From: Pelargonium x hortorum
Taxonomy: Eukaryota > Streptophyta > Magnoliopsida > Geraniales > Geraniaceae
DNA length: 64,000 nt
Assembly: GCA_036897525.1 (NCBI GenBank)
Contig: JAYMTJ010000038.1
Location: 26,829-90,828 of the forward strand
Direction: 5' to 3'
Shown here: in pieces, positions 11,327-23,940 of the stretch
How positions within the stretch are numbered: the stretch's first letter is position 1
How the letters are laid out: every line of letters begins with the position of its first letter
Made by a program: the position numbers and the translations under genes
Notes under the pieces: generated by a model
Told to the model about the DNA's origin: nothing
Databases searched by the model: none
The model's input: only the letters and a program-made list of their open reading frames with translations

Positions 11327-11425
11327 CAGGAGCAGGAGCTTAACCCACAGCTTAACCTGTTGCTGATGCCATAGCCCTAACCCTAGCCCTAGCTGTAGCC
11401 TTAGCCTGTGCAATACCCATAGCTA
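11327..11425 (+). pseudogene. decayed Pro-Gln-like tract (telomere-like in appearance)
   Basis: From the CAG at 11327 the frame reads QEQELNPQLNLLLMP. Stops at 11372, 11378, 11384, 11390, 11396, 11402 and 11420 then alternate with Pro codons, one of them Leu. All seven stops are TAG or TAA, one C-to-T step from CAG or CAA. The simplest reading is a (Pro-Gln)n region with its Gln codons converted at CpA. The DNA contains CCCTAACCCTAGCCCTAG, which looks like decayed interstitial telomeric repeat; that remains possible. The opposite strand also reads coherently as Ala- or Gly-rich, so the coding strand is not settled. Confidence 0.4.
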
Positions 11426-11536
11426 GAGCCTGGTACCATGACAGCCATAACCCTAACCATGATAGCACTAACCATGAAAGCCAGGAGCAAGTGGAGCTAA
11501 GCTAGTCTATTCTTCTTCTAAGTACTTATAACTAAT

Positions 11537-11566
11537 AGTAATAGAAAGTAATAGAAAGTAATAGTA
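11537..11566 (+). repeat. short tandem repeat, about 10-bp unit
   Basis: AGTAATAGAA is repeated about three times with a degenerate last unit (AGTAATAGTA). It lies in a TpA-dense stretch (11510-11690) that is part of the same decayed element as the inverted-repeat copy at 11687. Confidence 0.8.
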
Positions 11567-11686
11567 ATACATAGTAGTTAGTATAAGATAGAGTTATAGA
11601 GTTATTATATTCTATTGTATATTAGTCTTAATAAGCAGATACTAGTTAGTTAATTATAGGATAATAGTATACTCTAATAGGGAACT

Positions 11687-11781
11687 ATAACTACTGAATA
11701 ATAATAATAATAATAATACATATTAGCTACAAGAATACTGCAGCTCTCCAATAAGTACAGTGAACAAGCGGTCTCTCCTAA
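11687..11781 (+). repeat. inverted-repeat copy 2 (partner 2557-2634)
   Basis: This matches the reverse complement of 2557-2634 with one substitution in the long block, a 2-bp insertion and an expanded AAT run. One frame encodes LATRILQLSNKYSEQAVSP, as does the partner. Downstream the frame continues as PKKSISHKTGISSYFYYD. It lies 260 bp downstream of the Pro/stop tract, so the two may belong to one decayed element. Confidence 0.9.
11697..11718 (+). repeat. (AAT)n microsatellite
   Basis: Seven units of a trinucleotide run; the inverted partner at 2557-2634 has only two. In the frame used by this copy it reads as six consecutive TAA codons, so it could be a (CAA)n tract turned to TAA. In the frame implied by the partner it would be poly-Asn. 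Ordinary slippage is the simplest explanation of the length difference. Confidence 0.9.
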
Positions 11782-13507
11782 AAAAAGTATCTCCCATAAG
11801 ACTGGTATAAGCTCCTACTTCTACTACGATATTGGTATTCTAGCTCCTACCTAAGAAAGCAGGTTTGATATATAGGAAAGAATTCAGTAATTAAGTAAGT
11901 CAATAAAAAGGAATGAGTAAGTGTCTAGCTCTCTCTAAAGAAGTCTGGATGTTGTGTGCTATAGTGTATGTAGTTGTAGCAGCTTTAACAAATGGAAGTA
12001 ATCTAAATATTCTGCTTTTAAGATTCTGTTGAATAGAAATTGAAAGAATTTAATGAATTGAGGGAATTAATTCCTAAAGCGTAGTAGATCCAGTTCCAGG
12101 GTTTTTCCCTTTTTTTCTATTTCAATGAACAGCTTTTCCAGTTTGTAAGTGAACCAGCCATTAGACTCCCAAATACCTCAGTCAGATACATATTATAAGA
12201 ATTGCTGAACAAGGCCAAGGCTCTCTCATTCTATCTCTAATTCTAATGGGGAAGCAGCTTTCTTTCTGGATGTCCCTGCTTGCTTTAGCAGAATAGGCAT
12301 AAGGAATTCTAAAACTTTCACTTTGGAAGGGTTCTGGAGTCGAGAATTCTAAAGTTAGGGGAAATCCTACATTTTCTAGGTTAAATGTACAAAAACACAT
12401 TGTCAAGGTATCTTAACTGGCACTAAAAGGAAGAATTTCTATAAACTTTAGTACTTATTGTAGGTATTTTATTGAAAAGTCTTTTACGGAAAGGGTTTTA
12501 TGAAAGGGTTTATGGTATTTCTTTATCTTATCCAGGAATTCATTTCTTAGTTTTAGTGGATGCGTAGCTGTTTCTAAAAGCTAAAAGGAGGTTGTCTACT
12601 TGCTTTTCCAGGGTTTAGGAATTGAAAGGATACTGTAGAGTAGAGGTAGCATCTAGGAATTTATAGGTTATCCTGTAAAGTAAGAATATAGTAGCTCTGC
12701 AGAAGCAGGGTCTTTTTAAAGATTGTATGAAGTCCGCAGTCTGTGAAAATCCTGTTTTTGGAAGAACTAAGCAAGTAATACTCAAATTGTTCCCTTGATT
12801 CACTTCTGATATTAATAAGTTTTCCTTTTCCATAGCAAGCTGCTTTTCCTACACACTCCAAAGACATTTACTCTAAAGGGGCCCCCTTTACTTAACCAAA
12901 GCCTGTTATTAAATGCGTTTCACTCTAAAACTGCAAATAACTAAGTGATTTTCAACTTAGAATTATAAAGCAGGATCTCCTATTATGGAAAGGCCCTGAA
13001 TTGTTGTAACTGAAAAGGTAGTTTTATATAATTCCTTTTTGTTCCCCTACTAGAGTGTTATAGATTCTTTTGGCTTACTACTATCCCACCCAGGGGAGCT
13101 CAATTCTCTAAAGAAAAGAGAGATTCCTTTCAATTTAGTAGCATTTGAACTTACGGAATTCATGCTGACGAGACCCCATTCTATTCTATCTTTATAAAAT
13201 AAAATATGGAGGCTTTAACTAGCTATAGAAGCCCTAAGCCCTTTAATTAACAGTATCGTTTGAAGTACTTACCCCTTTCAAATTGCACGAGAGTCCCTCA
13301 AGAATTTCAGTATCTTATAACCACCCCTTTTTCTACTAATTGTATTGTATAGCACCTAACTAACCTTACCTTAGGGTACAAATCTCTACGAGAATTTGGT
13401 AAGAGTATTAGTTTAATATAGATATAGTATACGGGAGTTCCTATACTTGTAAAGCTTGTTCTCGAATAGCTAACTTTTAGGGGTTCCTAGTTAAGAGTAT
13501 CCTCTTA
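11782..13507. other. gene-free decayed spacer
   Basis: The first 100 bp (GCTCCTAC and CTAAGAAAGCAGG words) vaguely resembles the right part of the dispersed family. Overlapping minus frames at 12615-12867 and one at 12182-12406 carry no motif I recognise. Nothing else is supported. Confidence 0.45.
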
Positions 13508-13768
13508 ATGCATAATTTAGTTGTGGTTCTCATTACTTTTTTCTCAATATATTTGGCCTTGAAAGGTCGGGAGGATCGGGGTTTTACTGCTCATGGCCTA
13601 AGAGTACTTCTTGACATATTTATAGTAGAGGGGGTTAATAGCTACAGAGAGTCAAAACTAACACATTATAACATTAAGGAGCCTCCAGTTATTCTTGTTA
13701 TTCTTGAGGGGCGCTGCCCTGATATTGAATATGCTAGGTTTTTTCTAACACTGACTAAAAATCTCTGA
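13508..13768 (+). CDS. 86-codon ATG frame with hydrophobic N-terminus, unknown
   Basis: This frame starts with ATG and ends at TGA. Residues 4-18 (LVVVLITFFSIYLAL) form a hydrophobic stretch suitable as a signal peptide or membrane anchor. The rest is mixed, with charged (KGREDRG), Val/Ile-rich (PPVILVILEG) and aromatic segments and only one Cys. No family is recognised. It is among the longest ATG-initiated frames in a stop-dense window. Known: small secreted protein genes can sit in RIP-affected AT isochores, but the single Cys and lack of neighbouring conserved sequence make that speculative. I see no introns or promoter. A chance ORF is as likely as a gene. Confidence 0.2.
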   Translation: MHNLVVVLITFFSIYLALKGREDRGFTAHGLRVLLDIFIVEGVNSYRESKLTHYNIKEPPVILVILEGRCPDIEYARFFLTLTKNL

Positions 13769-16700
13769 ACTTATTCATGCACTAGAGCTTTTTTGTATTA
13801 TTACCCCAGTTCAAAGGGGGCTTTTTAATTCAATTTTAGAATCTCTTGCTAGAGGAAACCTTGTAATGTAATTAGGAGTTACTCTTATAAAATCGATATT
13901 TTGACTCACTTGACTGTCCCTTAGACAAAGCATGCATTGGTATTGCTTTTACTTTAGGGTTTCAGTTCACAACACGATCCTGTCATATTGAGTTGGGAGG
14001 CTATAGTTTTAGTCTTTTATTGTATTGATAAAACTTTCCCTTGGTAAATGAGTTCACAAACTCTCTGCGATTACAGTCATAAGTAAGAGGAGTACTAAAA
14101 TCTCCCATGATAGGGACTCTAAGATATTCATGTTCCTTTTGTAGCGGAATTTATTTAATGGAATCCGTATTCCTTTTCTTTGAGTACATTCCTAAAATAA
14201 CTCCTATTCTACTGGAGTAAGGAGTCAATTATAATAAATAAGATAAGGGAACATTCCGATAAATGCGGATGTCCTTGTAAATAAAGTAAGTTAAAGGAAG
14301 ATTCTAGTCTAATGGGATAAGCTTTAAAAGGGATAACCAGTGCAGCTATTAGGTTAGGAGAACATATTCTAAATACCCTGTTTAGGAAGGAAAGAGACTC
14401 AGAATTCTCCTAATTAAAAGTTTCTGGAGAATAAGTAACTATTCAAGGAATTCCACCTTTAGATTGTTATTTTTATTTACTGAATAGTTAGAGGCGCCCT
14501 CTATCTGTTTATCTATACCTACCAGAAAGCCTGGAAAAGAAGTGTAAGGATCTAGAAGAAAGGACCTCAATTTCATATCATTCTGTCTATTTCAAGTACA
14601 GTTTAATTATCTAATCCCATCTCTAGCATGCTTTTTTGCGAGGAAGGTTCTGAGTTGATGGTCAATCGCAAGGTTAGTTAGCTACTACTGATGGTGCGCA
14701 AGTGAAAGCTGTCCCAAGTCGGTGCTATCAATACTTACCTATTATTTATGGAGGGATACCCTTTCTTATGGAGCTTACTGTTAGTAAACTACCAGTTCCC
14801 TGTATATTGTTCTTATTCCTTGTGAAGTATAGTAAGTCCTTAGTATTATTATATACTTGTTAATATACCCGACTATCCAGAATAGGCCTGCAACAAAGGA
14901 AAACAAACACAAAAAAAAAAGCTGGTCCCTTAAATACTTTTCCTAATACCTGTTTTTTTGCCCTACTAGGTTTTCTTAGTCTTATATGATTATTAAGTAT
15001 TTGTAAGGATGCCTCTCTAGAGTCAAAGTAAAGGGAAACTTACTTGGAAAGCTTTTGTGGTATTCTAAGCACAAGATTTTGGGCTTGTTTTTTTTGTATA
15101 TGTCAGATAAATAGAAATCTCTGTTTTACCCTAAAATGTTGTCCTCTAAATTTTGGGGTAAATTTGTTTTTTAACAGTCTTTTATACAGCTGCAAATCTT
15201 ACTTCTATCTACTAATGTTTTACTTTATTTATTATTAGTAGAATTTGAGTGCACGCTCTTGGCAATTAGCTTTTCTTTTGACTGAGTAACCCTGGGTATT
15301 AAGATAAGGAGAAGCTTATTAGACCTGGAGAGATGAAGATAGTCAATTCTGTCACAGCTATAACAAGCAGAGTTAGTTTAATATAGCATAGCAAACCCTT
15401 TTTTGTATTTTACGAGTTCATACGCAAAGTGTTTAGGAAACAGTTATTCCTTTAAAAAGAGGATAAGCACTCTTGGCTCCAAGAATTACTTAAACAGCTT
15501 TTATACTACCTAAAAATCTGAGTAAATATCCATTTTTGGGTCCTTTATGTGCTTCCTAATACCTTTTTATACAATCTATTCTAGATATTTTTAGTTCTAT
15601 CGAAAGACCCAATATCAACAAGTAAAAGTAGTAAACGCCTAATAGCATGCATAAATTTCTCTAGTATAGCTTTCAAAAAAAGAGAAAACACCTTTCGCTG
15701 GGAAAGGCGCTTTCTTGTCATTGCTAGTTTATTAGTCATACCTTTTCCTTTGGGAATTCGTAGGAGAGGGGACTCTTTAGCTTGTATTAATCAACACCCT
15801 TTTGAGGCTCTCTATAGTATCTGAGTAATCAACGGTTTCGAACCTTCGATTCTTAGTCTTTTTATCCACTTCCTTGTATATTTAATACAAAGTCGTTTAA
15901 GATATTGCACTCTTTCTAAGGAAATTTCTGCTACTATATAAAATAAAGGCTTCTCCTATACTTGTTAAAAACTACTCGGAATTTTGACTTATTACCTAGG
16001 AAAATGTAGTTTAACTATACACCACCCCGTATATCAAGTATAAATTCAAATGGGTTAGGCGGGATTATTTAACAAGTGTAAGAAAAATAACTCAAGCTAC
16101 TCCTGCACCCAAAAATTTTCTTATTCAGTCCTTTGGCAGCCGGAACATATACATGTCAAAGTCATAAAGATAAAGGCCACTCAATTTTTTTAGAATTATC
16201 TCAAAAAGGGGATCTTAAACCTGTTATTAAGCGCCTCTCCTGGAGTGGAGTAGTATAAAGTGAATCGTAAACAAGAGTTGTACAGGGCAGAAAGTTTTGT
16301 TTTAATATAGCTTAAGTCGAGACTTAAAAGCTCCTATTTCTATACAGGTTTTACTTTACCCAACTAGTTCTGGATGTGGTGGATCTCCTTTTCCAGCACT
16401 TTTGGAGCTTGAATTTCACCCTTTAGGACCTTTTGTATAAACACTTACGGGATTTTGTTTAAAACGGGTATATCTCTTACACAAAACAAAATACTGGACA
16501 GGTTTCTAACTGTTAGTTATGAACCCGGGGCCTTTAGGACTATAGGAGTCCGGTTTTTTTCAAGACTCAAATCTCGGACTTAGTATCCTGTAGACTCCGT
16601 GTATCTTACAAGGGCCTAGGTTCCTATTCGTGTGTAACCCTTTCTGGTACATATCTAGTTCAATCCGAAGTAGCAATCTAAGCTAAGAGTAATAAAATTT

Positions 16701-19700
16701 TGAAAATGAACACTACTTCGTCTTTTGGAAATATTAAACTTAAGGACTTGCTTTAAGTGATTTTATACGTCAGTAAAAGGGCCCCTACGCGGGATCCGCT
16801 AATATATTACTAAAGTTTTTTGTATTTCTGAGACTACCAAAGAAAGGGTAATTAATAGTATCCTCCTGGGCAGCTTACCTAGGAATTGCTGGTAATTCTT
16901 ACTATTTATTAAAAAAATGAGAGTCTTGTTAGCTAGACTTTCTTAAGAGACTTATAAAAAAGTCCTCTTTGTACAATTTTACGACTAGCTTTTATGCAGC
17001 ATTTGGCACAGCAGTATGAGATTTTGACTAAAGAATATCCTTGCTTCAAGGTAAGAGAAAAAAAAACTTATAAACATAAAAATAGGATTCGGGTTGTACT
17101 GACTTAAAATCCGCTTTTCTACTTTATCAGTATATCCCCCTTTCTAGTAATTTACTCACTTGACTACCCCCAAGAGCTCTATTAAAATACTAAATTCTGT
17201 TTTCATTACTAACAAAGTGGTAAGAATCCTTTAATAGAAAGATACTTAGTATCTAATTACTGAGATTTCCGCCGTAATCCTATTTTTGCATACATTAACG
17301 GAACCCTCTTATCTAGTTACGAATACTGGTGTCGTCTTTGTTACTTTATTTTATGTACATTACTCTATTTCATGATATGAATAAGGGTTCAATATATATA
17401 TAGTGAGATTCACTTAACTCATTAAATTGTTAGACTTATACTTATACCTTCTTTGTAAATAAATTCACTGTCTATACATTCGTTGAATGACCTCTTTACC
17501 AAAAGTACGGTTCTAAATTTATATCTTTCAGGAAACAACATTTTGATTTTGGTGAGATATCCTATCAAGGAGAGTTATCCGTATTTACAAAAACCTTACC
17601 TTTCTTTCAATAATAATGCTACTTACACTTTTTAGTTACGAATTACATAAATAGGAAATTTCCCTTTGTGATTTGTGATAGCCCCACCTGTTGATTTTAA
17701 CACCGGACCAATACAGAGCTGAATGCTGGTAAAAAAAAACAACTCCTTACCCAAGAAAGAGTCTCTTTATTTTTACTATTCCAAGTTAGAGTCTTTAAAA
17801 ATACCTATCTATCATTCTACGAGTTCACCTAAAATTTCTTCTTATTATAGAAAGGCGCAGATTCTATATTAATGTGTACTTGTATTAACCCTAAAACTTC
17901 CGGGCTAGCCTTCCCTGTTGCGCAAGGATCGCGTTTTATTATAAGCAATCAATACTCTATCACAGATCTTCTAACGGATTAGGTGGACAGGAAACCGGCA
18001 GAGATTTCTTTGAGTAAGGGTCTCAAAGAACAGTCTAGCTAGAAAGACTGGGAGAGCCTAGTTAAACAAAGGTAGGATTGAAAGTTTCTGTTTATAAAAC
18101 AAGGTAAGTCAGGAAATCCACTAAAAGGAAAGAAAGTCTAGCCGCTTGAGAAGTTGTAAGAATTCAAGTTTCAACTAAAGGTTTAGGTTTTACAAGTTAA
18201 CATCAAAGGAATTCCTAGGAGATCGTTTTTCGGTATTAAGAGAAGGCCAAAATACTTAATAATATTATACTTTTGGTTTTTTACTTGTTCTAGCCTCTAA
18301 AAAAACCAGGTATTCCATAATTTTATAGCTGACCCTCACCCGTGGACTTCCGTGGTATGTATGTCCTAACCAAGTTTTGGGCGTTTTTTTTTTGTAAATA
18401 AAGAAGGTTGGGAATATGATGAAGAATAAGGAGTTGGTGGGTATGATAGCTTAAGTGGAAAGCAGGTATAGCTATTTAGAAAGGTACGCGGGTTAAGAAG
18501 AGAGGAGAGGTTTGGTTTGGGTAGTTTTTTCAGATATATAGTATACTGTAGCTGTTGGATTCTGTTCAATAAAGAGCTAACTAAGGCCGGGGCTTTATAA
18601 GTTAATTTAGTTTTTGTTTGTTTCTGGTGTCTTTTGATTAGAATGAACTAGTAAATACTATAAGTATCGTGTTTACCTATTCTATTTTATGGAATCCCTG
18701 TCAGTATCAAGCTCCAGATATATTATAAAACCTTGTATGGCAATGTTGTAATCTCGCTTAAAAAGAGTTTATCTCCCCGTATACAAGACTTTTTTGAAAG
18801 TAAAAGAATTCTGAGTGGTCCATTAGGGTGGGGGGCAACCTAGTAGAATATTATAGCAGTAAAAGGCAGGTCTCCTAATATTTGGATTAGGCTGATAACT
18901 AGTAAAATAAAATTGGAGAGAATAACTCTAAACTAAAGTATAGCGTATACAGAAGGCTTCCTTATTAGGGCAGTAATAAAATTCTTATGATAACCCGAGC
19001 AAGATTCTAGTAAAGTAAACGGTTACATGTCCTGTTCTTGAATAAGTAGCTCTTTTTTAGTATGTATAAAATACGAATATTAACTAAACTTCTCGAAAGT
19101 TTATTTCAATTTAAAATTAAAGCGGGCTACACTTTATAACTGTAGTTAAATTTGTATTTGTATAGTATTGAATTTTAAGGTGCTTAGGATTAAAGGAACT
19201 TTTAAGGATATACAAAAGTCCGTTTTCTTTGCTTTCGTAAAATGTATTTTAGGTTCTCGCAGTACTTTAGTATTTGCGGCGGATAAAACATAGGCAGCCC
19301 TGCCGTAGAGTGTAGGGTAATAGAAATGACGAATTTGTAAATTAATTCTAAAGCTAATTTCTTCATAACGTGTTATAATATAATAACCTTTAAGTAAGGT
19401 ATGTTTAATACACCTCCACTTTTATAAATTGTCACTGGTGTTTTACGATCCTAGAACTTATAGAGTATACCCATGCCGGAACACACTTTCTCTTTAATAT
19501 ACCTTAAAAACCCGGTCTAGAGAATACCGCTAAAGGTAGAACCGAACTCATCAGCCTGTCCACCGAAATGAAATATAATAATCACTGGCTACCCAAGCGG
19601 TACCATCATCTACTTGTCAGTCGAACTGTAACCATAAATCCCTAACTTCTAACAACAGCATCCATTAACAGTATTCCCAACTCACTATCAAGCGCAGTCC

Positions 19701-22064
19701 TTATAACTCTACTTCTCTTCAGCTATAAGGTACCCTAACTCCTCAGTCTAAGGTTTAAGTTAACTTGAAATGAATTTTTTTATTTCCTTGCGGTATAACT
19801 TTTTCCAATATCTAGGCTGGCTTGGAAGTATTTATTTGAGTTGCACTGTGACTTTGTCATGTTATAATTTCTGCTGCACAAGCATACCTCTGTATGTATA
19901 AGTTAAGAAGTCTAAACGGCGAGTCTCCATAAAAGATAAACGCCCTTTACTTTAAGGGGATCTTATAAGCAAGCTCCTCCTAATCCAAGAAATGACTAAA
20001 AGTATTTTACTAAATCTAAAATTCTATTTATAAAGAGACAAAACTAGACATCGAGTACACCCCTGTAAGAGCTATAAGTGCTAACCCTTTATTCCTCCCA
20101 AATGACATTGATTAGATAGCGCAGTAATATCAAAATGGAAAAGAATATTGTTAATTTTTGTGTAAGGGAAAGCCAAGGTTTTTTCATTAATGTCGAAGAG
20201 TTTAAGATTCATTTTCGACGAGTAAGGAAGCTTTGCGTTATCAGTAACATAGGGAATCCTTTAAGTACTGCTGTTAATAGTTGCTTATACTTCTCTCCCT
20301 TAAAGTACTAAAAAAATTCCTTTTGGATATTTTAAGGGTCTCCTTGTGTGCCCGTTTTAAAGGATCCCTTGTAATGTAATATCAAGCTATCGGGTATTTC
20401 TATCTCGAACTTTATTACTATAAAAATGAGTCAAATTCGTAAGAAGCCTAGGTTTCTGAAACCTTAGGGGCTGGGTATTGCTCTTTACTCGAGCCTGTTT
20501 TTTTTTGTAGATTCGCTAAGATTGCTTTAGGTTTTTAAGGTATTTAACCTTACATTAATTAGACGAAATATTTTACTACTTCGAGTTCTCTAACATGCAG
20601 ATAGATAATTCTTACTAACTAAAAGAACCATAGATATTCTCTTCTCATTTTTTTCCCTATCTCACTTATAAAAAATGAGCGGATTGGCCCGTTTTCAATG
20701 AAATCCCATATAATATTGTTGAACCGAGTAAAAGGGGCAAGAATAAGTAATTATCTAAGTATATTTACTTGATCTTAAGTTACGGAGTCCTCTATATTAA
20801 CTCGGTTCAACATTAATTTACTTTATTTTACGTGAAACATTAGTTAAAAAGAAAAAAAAAAAGATCCAAAATTTAATTTGTGCGTAGTATAGTAAGAAAG
20901 CACTCGCAGCGGTTAAATAAAAAAGCTTAATTAAGTAGGACGGGAACCTGTGCTATATATTTCCTTCAATAGGCGCCCTTATATTACTAAGTTTTTTCAA
21001 TTGAGTCAAGTTACACTTCTCAAAACCTGTAATCCGTATTGATCTCACGTGTTTCGTTTCATCCTTTCGAGAATTTCAGTTAGAAGATAATAACTAAATA
21101 AAGGATTCTAGAGTACCGTATCTACTAACCTATAAAAAAAATCGAATAAGAAAGAAAGAGAGAGACCTCAGACAGAATCTTCGATAGGATACAATAGGTT
21201 CTATTTTTAAGTAACTACCTGCAAGTTCCTGCTGCTTACTTTAATTTCGAAAAACTAACTTTTATATCCTAATTATGTATGACGAATAAATAAAACTAGG
21301 CAGTGGGAGCTCCATATTAGCTAAGTTAGGGCGGGGGAGATGAGATATCTTGATAGATTGGTTCAAATTGTGTTATTTAATACGTAAAATAAATAAGATA
21401 ATTATCATTATCTTCAACTCGTAGCGCAAAAGAAAGATAGATGGAACACTCTATATACGGGGTTCAATGACAGACTAAACATCTAGATTTTCCTAACCAA
21501 GAACTTAGGCTAGAAGATACTGAATACTCTTCTCTTATTTCCCAAGAGCGGTTACTAATATGCTGGGTATCCTTATTAAAATTCCTTCTCTTTGTACTTT
21601 GAGTCTTATACTCCGTTTTAGAACTTCTATTTCTTCTCTTTTATCCTGATACTAAAAAATATATAACATGAAGGAAAGACTTGGTTGTTATTTACCTTGT
21701 TCAGATGCTCGTAATACCTAAACTGGGATTCCGCTATATACTTACGGACTAGAAAAACTTTCACTGACTTCTTTACAGGGTTTACAAGAAATTCTTTACT
21801 TTAGCTAAAATATTCCTCTATTCTCTAGAAAGAAATTGAACTATCTAGAAACTAGAAAACCAGGAAGAAATCTTTCTGAGTCTCCTTCTTTACCGGCATG
21901 ACAGCCTGGTTTCCATCTAGCAACAGAATACAGAACCGAACTCTAATCAGCCTTTCTTGTCAGCTAATGGTAATGGGCCTTTGGAAGCTGTATCTATTTT
22001 AGAACTCTAATAGCCGTAACTGAGGTAGCAGGCAAAGAAAAGAAGTCAATACAATTTTCTTCCC
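13769..22064. other. 8.3-kb gene-free decayed spacer
   Basis: I find no gene or long repeat. Small items: an exact B-box-like word (GGTTCGAAACC, minus) at 15834-15844; two unremarkable frames at 15044-15238 (plus) and 18366-18569 (minus); AAAGTCTAGCC at 18139-18149, one word of the dispersed family; and recurrent oligo-T-GTA words near 15099, 18396 and 20508. Oligo-A/T runs and short G/C blocks alternate throughout. Confidence 0.5.
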
Positions 22065-22087
22065 TAACCTGTCCATGGAAGCTAGGA
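22065..22087 (+). repeat. 23-bp exact repeat (partner 31371)
   Basis: Positions 22065-22087 and 31371-31393 are identical over 23 bp, beginning TAACCTGTCCATGG and ending GAAGCTAGGA, in direct orientation 9.3 kb apart. In the same frame both read NLSMEAR followed by S or N and then C. The flanks are only loosely similar. By chance such a match is very unlikely in 64 kb, so both probably come from one repeated sequence. Confidence 0.9.
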
Positions 22088-23940
22088 GTTGCTTTGAAAT
22101 GAAACTAAATAGAAAGAAACTTGTTCAGGTGTATCTCGATCGGCTAAAGATACGGATATACCAAATAGGAAATCCTTAATAAAGCACCCTATGCCCCTAA
22201 ATTAGTTATAGCCTATCCGTTTTTTCATGGTTTTGGCTTCAGAGGGGGGTTCTTTCTAACCTTCTTATCAAAGTACTGTTCCAGCTAATTTAGGCTCCTA
22301 GTTAGTAATTTAAAAGCTTTTAAGGATTTAACTTACGAAAACTTCTAATTATGGTATGGGTAAGCCCCCACTTTGGTTTTGGTCAAGAGAAACAAAAAAA
22401 AAGGTAATCACCTTAGCAACTCTCTATTACCTAGTCTAACTAATAGAGAGTATGACAACTACTATAGAAGTTATAGAATATAATACAAAAGATAAGATTA
22501 TACTACTAAATAGAGGGAATTTTCCTCCTTATATTTGGAAATAGTCTTAGTGTTGCTTCGTGCTGCAATAAACCAAAGACGAGATACGTAAACCAATGGA
22601 ATTCCATAGGATACTATTCTTTTGATAGGAGTCATGCTTTCAAAACCAAATACTAGAGATCGCGCCAGCCTTTGGATATCTCACGATATGCATACTTTTA
22701 TACAAGTGAGACATAGACATAATTTGTAAATACCTTTTTTACAAGGTTCGTTTCTCCTTATAGAGGTTACCCATAGCATAGGAGAATTTAGATAATTTAT
22801 GTCGGTAAAAGTAAATATTACATTAGAATAAAGGCATAAATTTATTCATTTCGTTTTGATTAATTAACACAAAAAGTCCTTTTCAAACAAAAATAGGAAG
22901 ACGCCCCTAAGTTAAGGTCGATCTGATACAAATTTCAGTCTTATATTATAGGTTTTTTCTTTAGGTAATCTAGGAACCCCTTGCAGTATAGTATCCTGTT
23001 TTTTCGAAGAAAAGGCAGTAGAGCAAAAGCATGTAATTTAAAATAGAAACATTTAATTAAATTAATAATATAGTAAGAGACATAAGAAACTCGTATAGCT
23101 TGTGATACCTATTAGAGAGGAGGGATTTTAGTAGTATCCCCTGCAATCTGGAGAACTCCCTTGCTAAAGTAAAGACGGTCGAGTAACGGCTTAAACCAAA
23201 AAAAAGGTACATTCAGTCAGGTAAGAGCCTTTTCTAGATATAGGATACCCCTTCGTTTCTTGAGTAGAAGTTCGTTTTTCTTCAAGCACTTTTTTGTAGG
23301 TAAATACTAAGGAAAACTTAATACTAAAACTTTTTTCTCTTAAGCCAAAAAGGTGGATTCCCCAAATATTTGGCTCTCTTACCACTTTATATCAGCAATC
23401 TTTTCCTACTAACCTATTAAGGTTAAGGAAGGGTGTTGCCTTTTAGGAAGCTGCTTCTCTAGTTATACACCAAAGCCTTTGTTATACCCTCTTTAGTTAT
23501 TAATTGTAATAGGCACCCTAGACAAAATATAGCTTCGAATTCCGTTTCAACATTCAAGTCCCTTATATACTTGTAAATCCCTTCACTTCCTTAGAGCTAG
23601 TGAGAGATAGCTAATACAAACAAAATATTAATAGAAAAGCATCTAAGTGGAACCCCTTTTCTTATTCTTAATAAAGAATTCCCTCTAGCAGTCCTTAAGG
23701 GGTTACACGATAAATCTTTTCTGAGACGGATTTTCGCTTATGTATAAGACTCCTTACAAGTTCCAAGGAAACCTTACCTAGAACCTGTGGCGCGGAACAC
23801 ATGCTTAGTACTTTACAAGAAAGAGGAATATCTCGGTTATTATAGGGTTTGTGCTACTCTACCTTTACTTTACTATGGCCCTAAGCAGGGTTTAGTTTAG
23901 TGCGCTTGGACTTAATGCCTTAATATAAGCCGTCAAAACA
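22088..23940. other. gene-free decayed spacer
   Basis: Around 22430-22510 the sequence is strongly TpA-biased (CTACTATAGAAGTTATAG type), like the decayed repeat copies, but I could not align it to them. A 64-codon minus frame at 23191-23385 is unrecognised. Confidence 0.45.

Noticed and set aside
11366-11460. Interstitial telomeric repeat (CCCTAA)n
   Set aside because: Only two CCCTAA/CCCTAG-type units are in register; the rest are CTGTAG and CCTTAG variants in codon phase with a Pro-rich frame. Kept as an alternative only.
15044-15238. 64-codon Phe/Cys-rich frame as a small membrane protein gene
   Set aside because: It lacks a conserved motif, and its hydrophobicity follows from T-rich sequence; comparable frames occur throughout.
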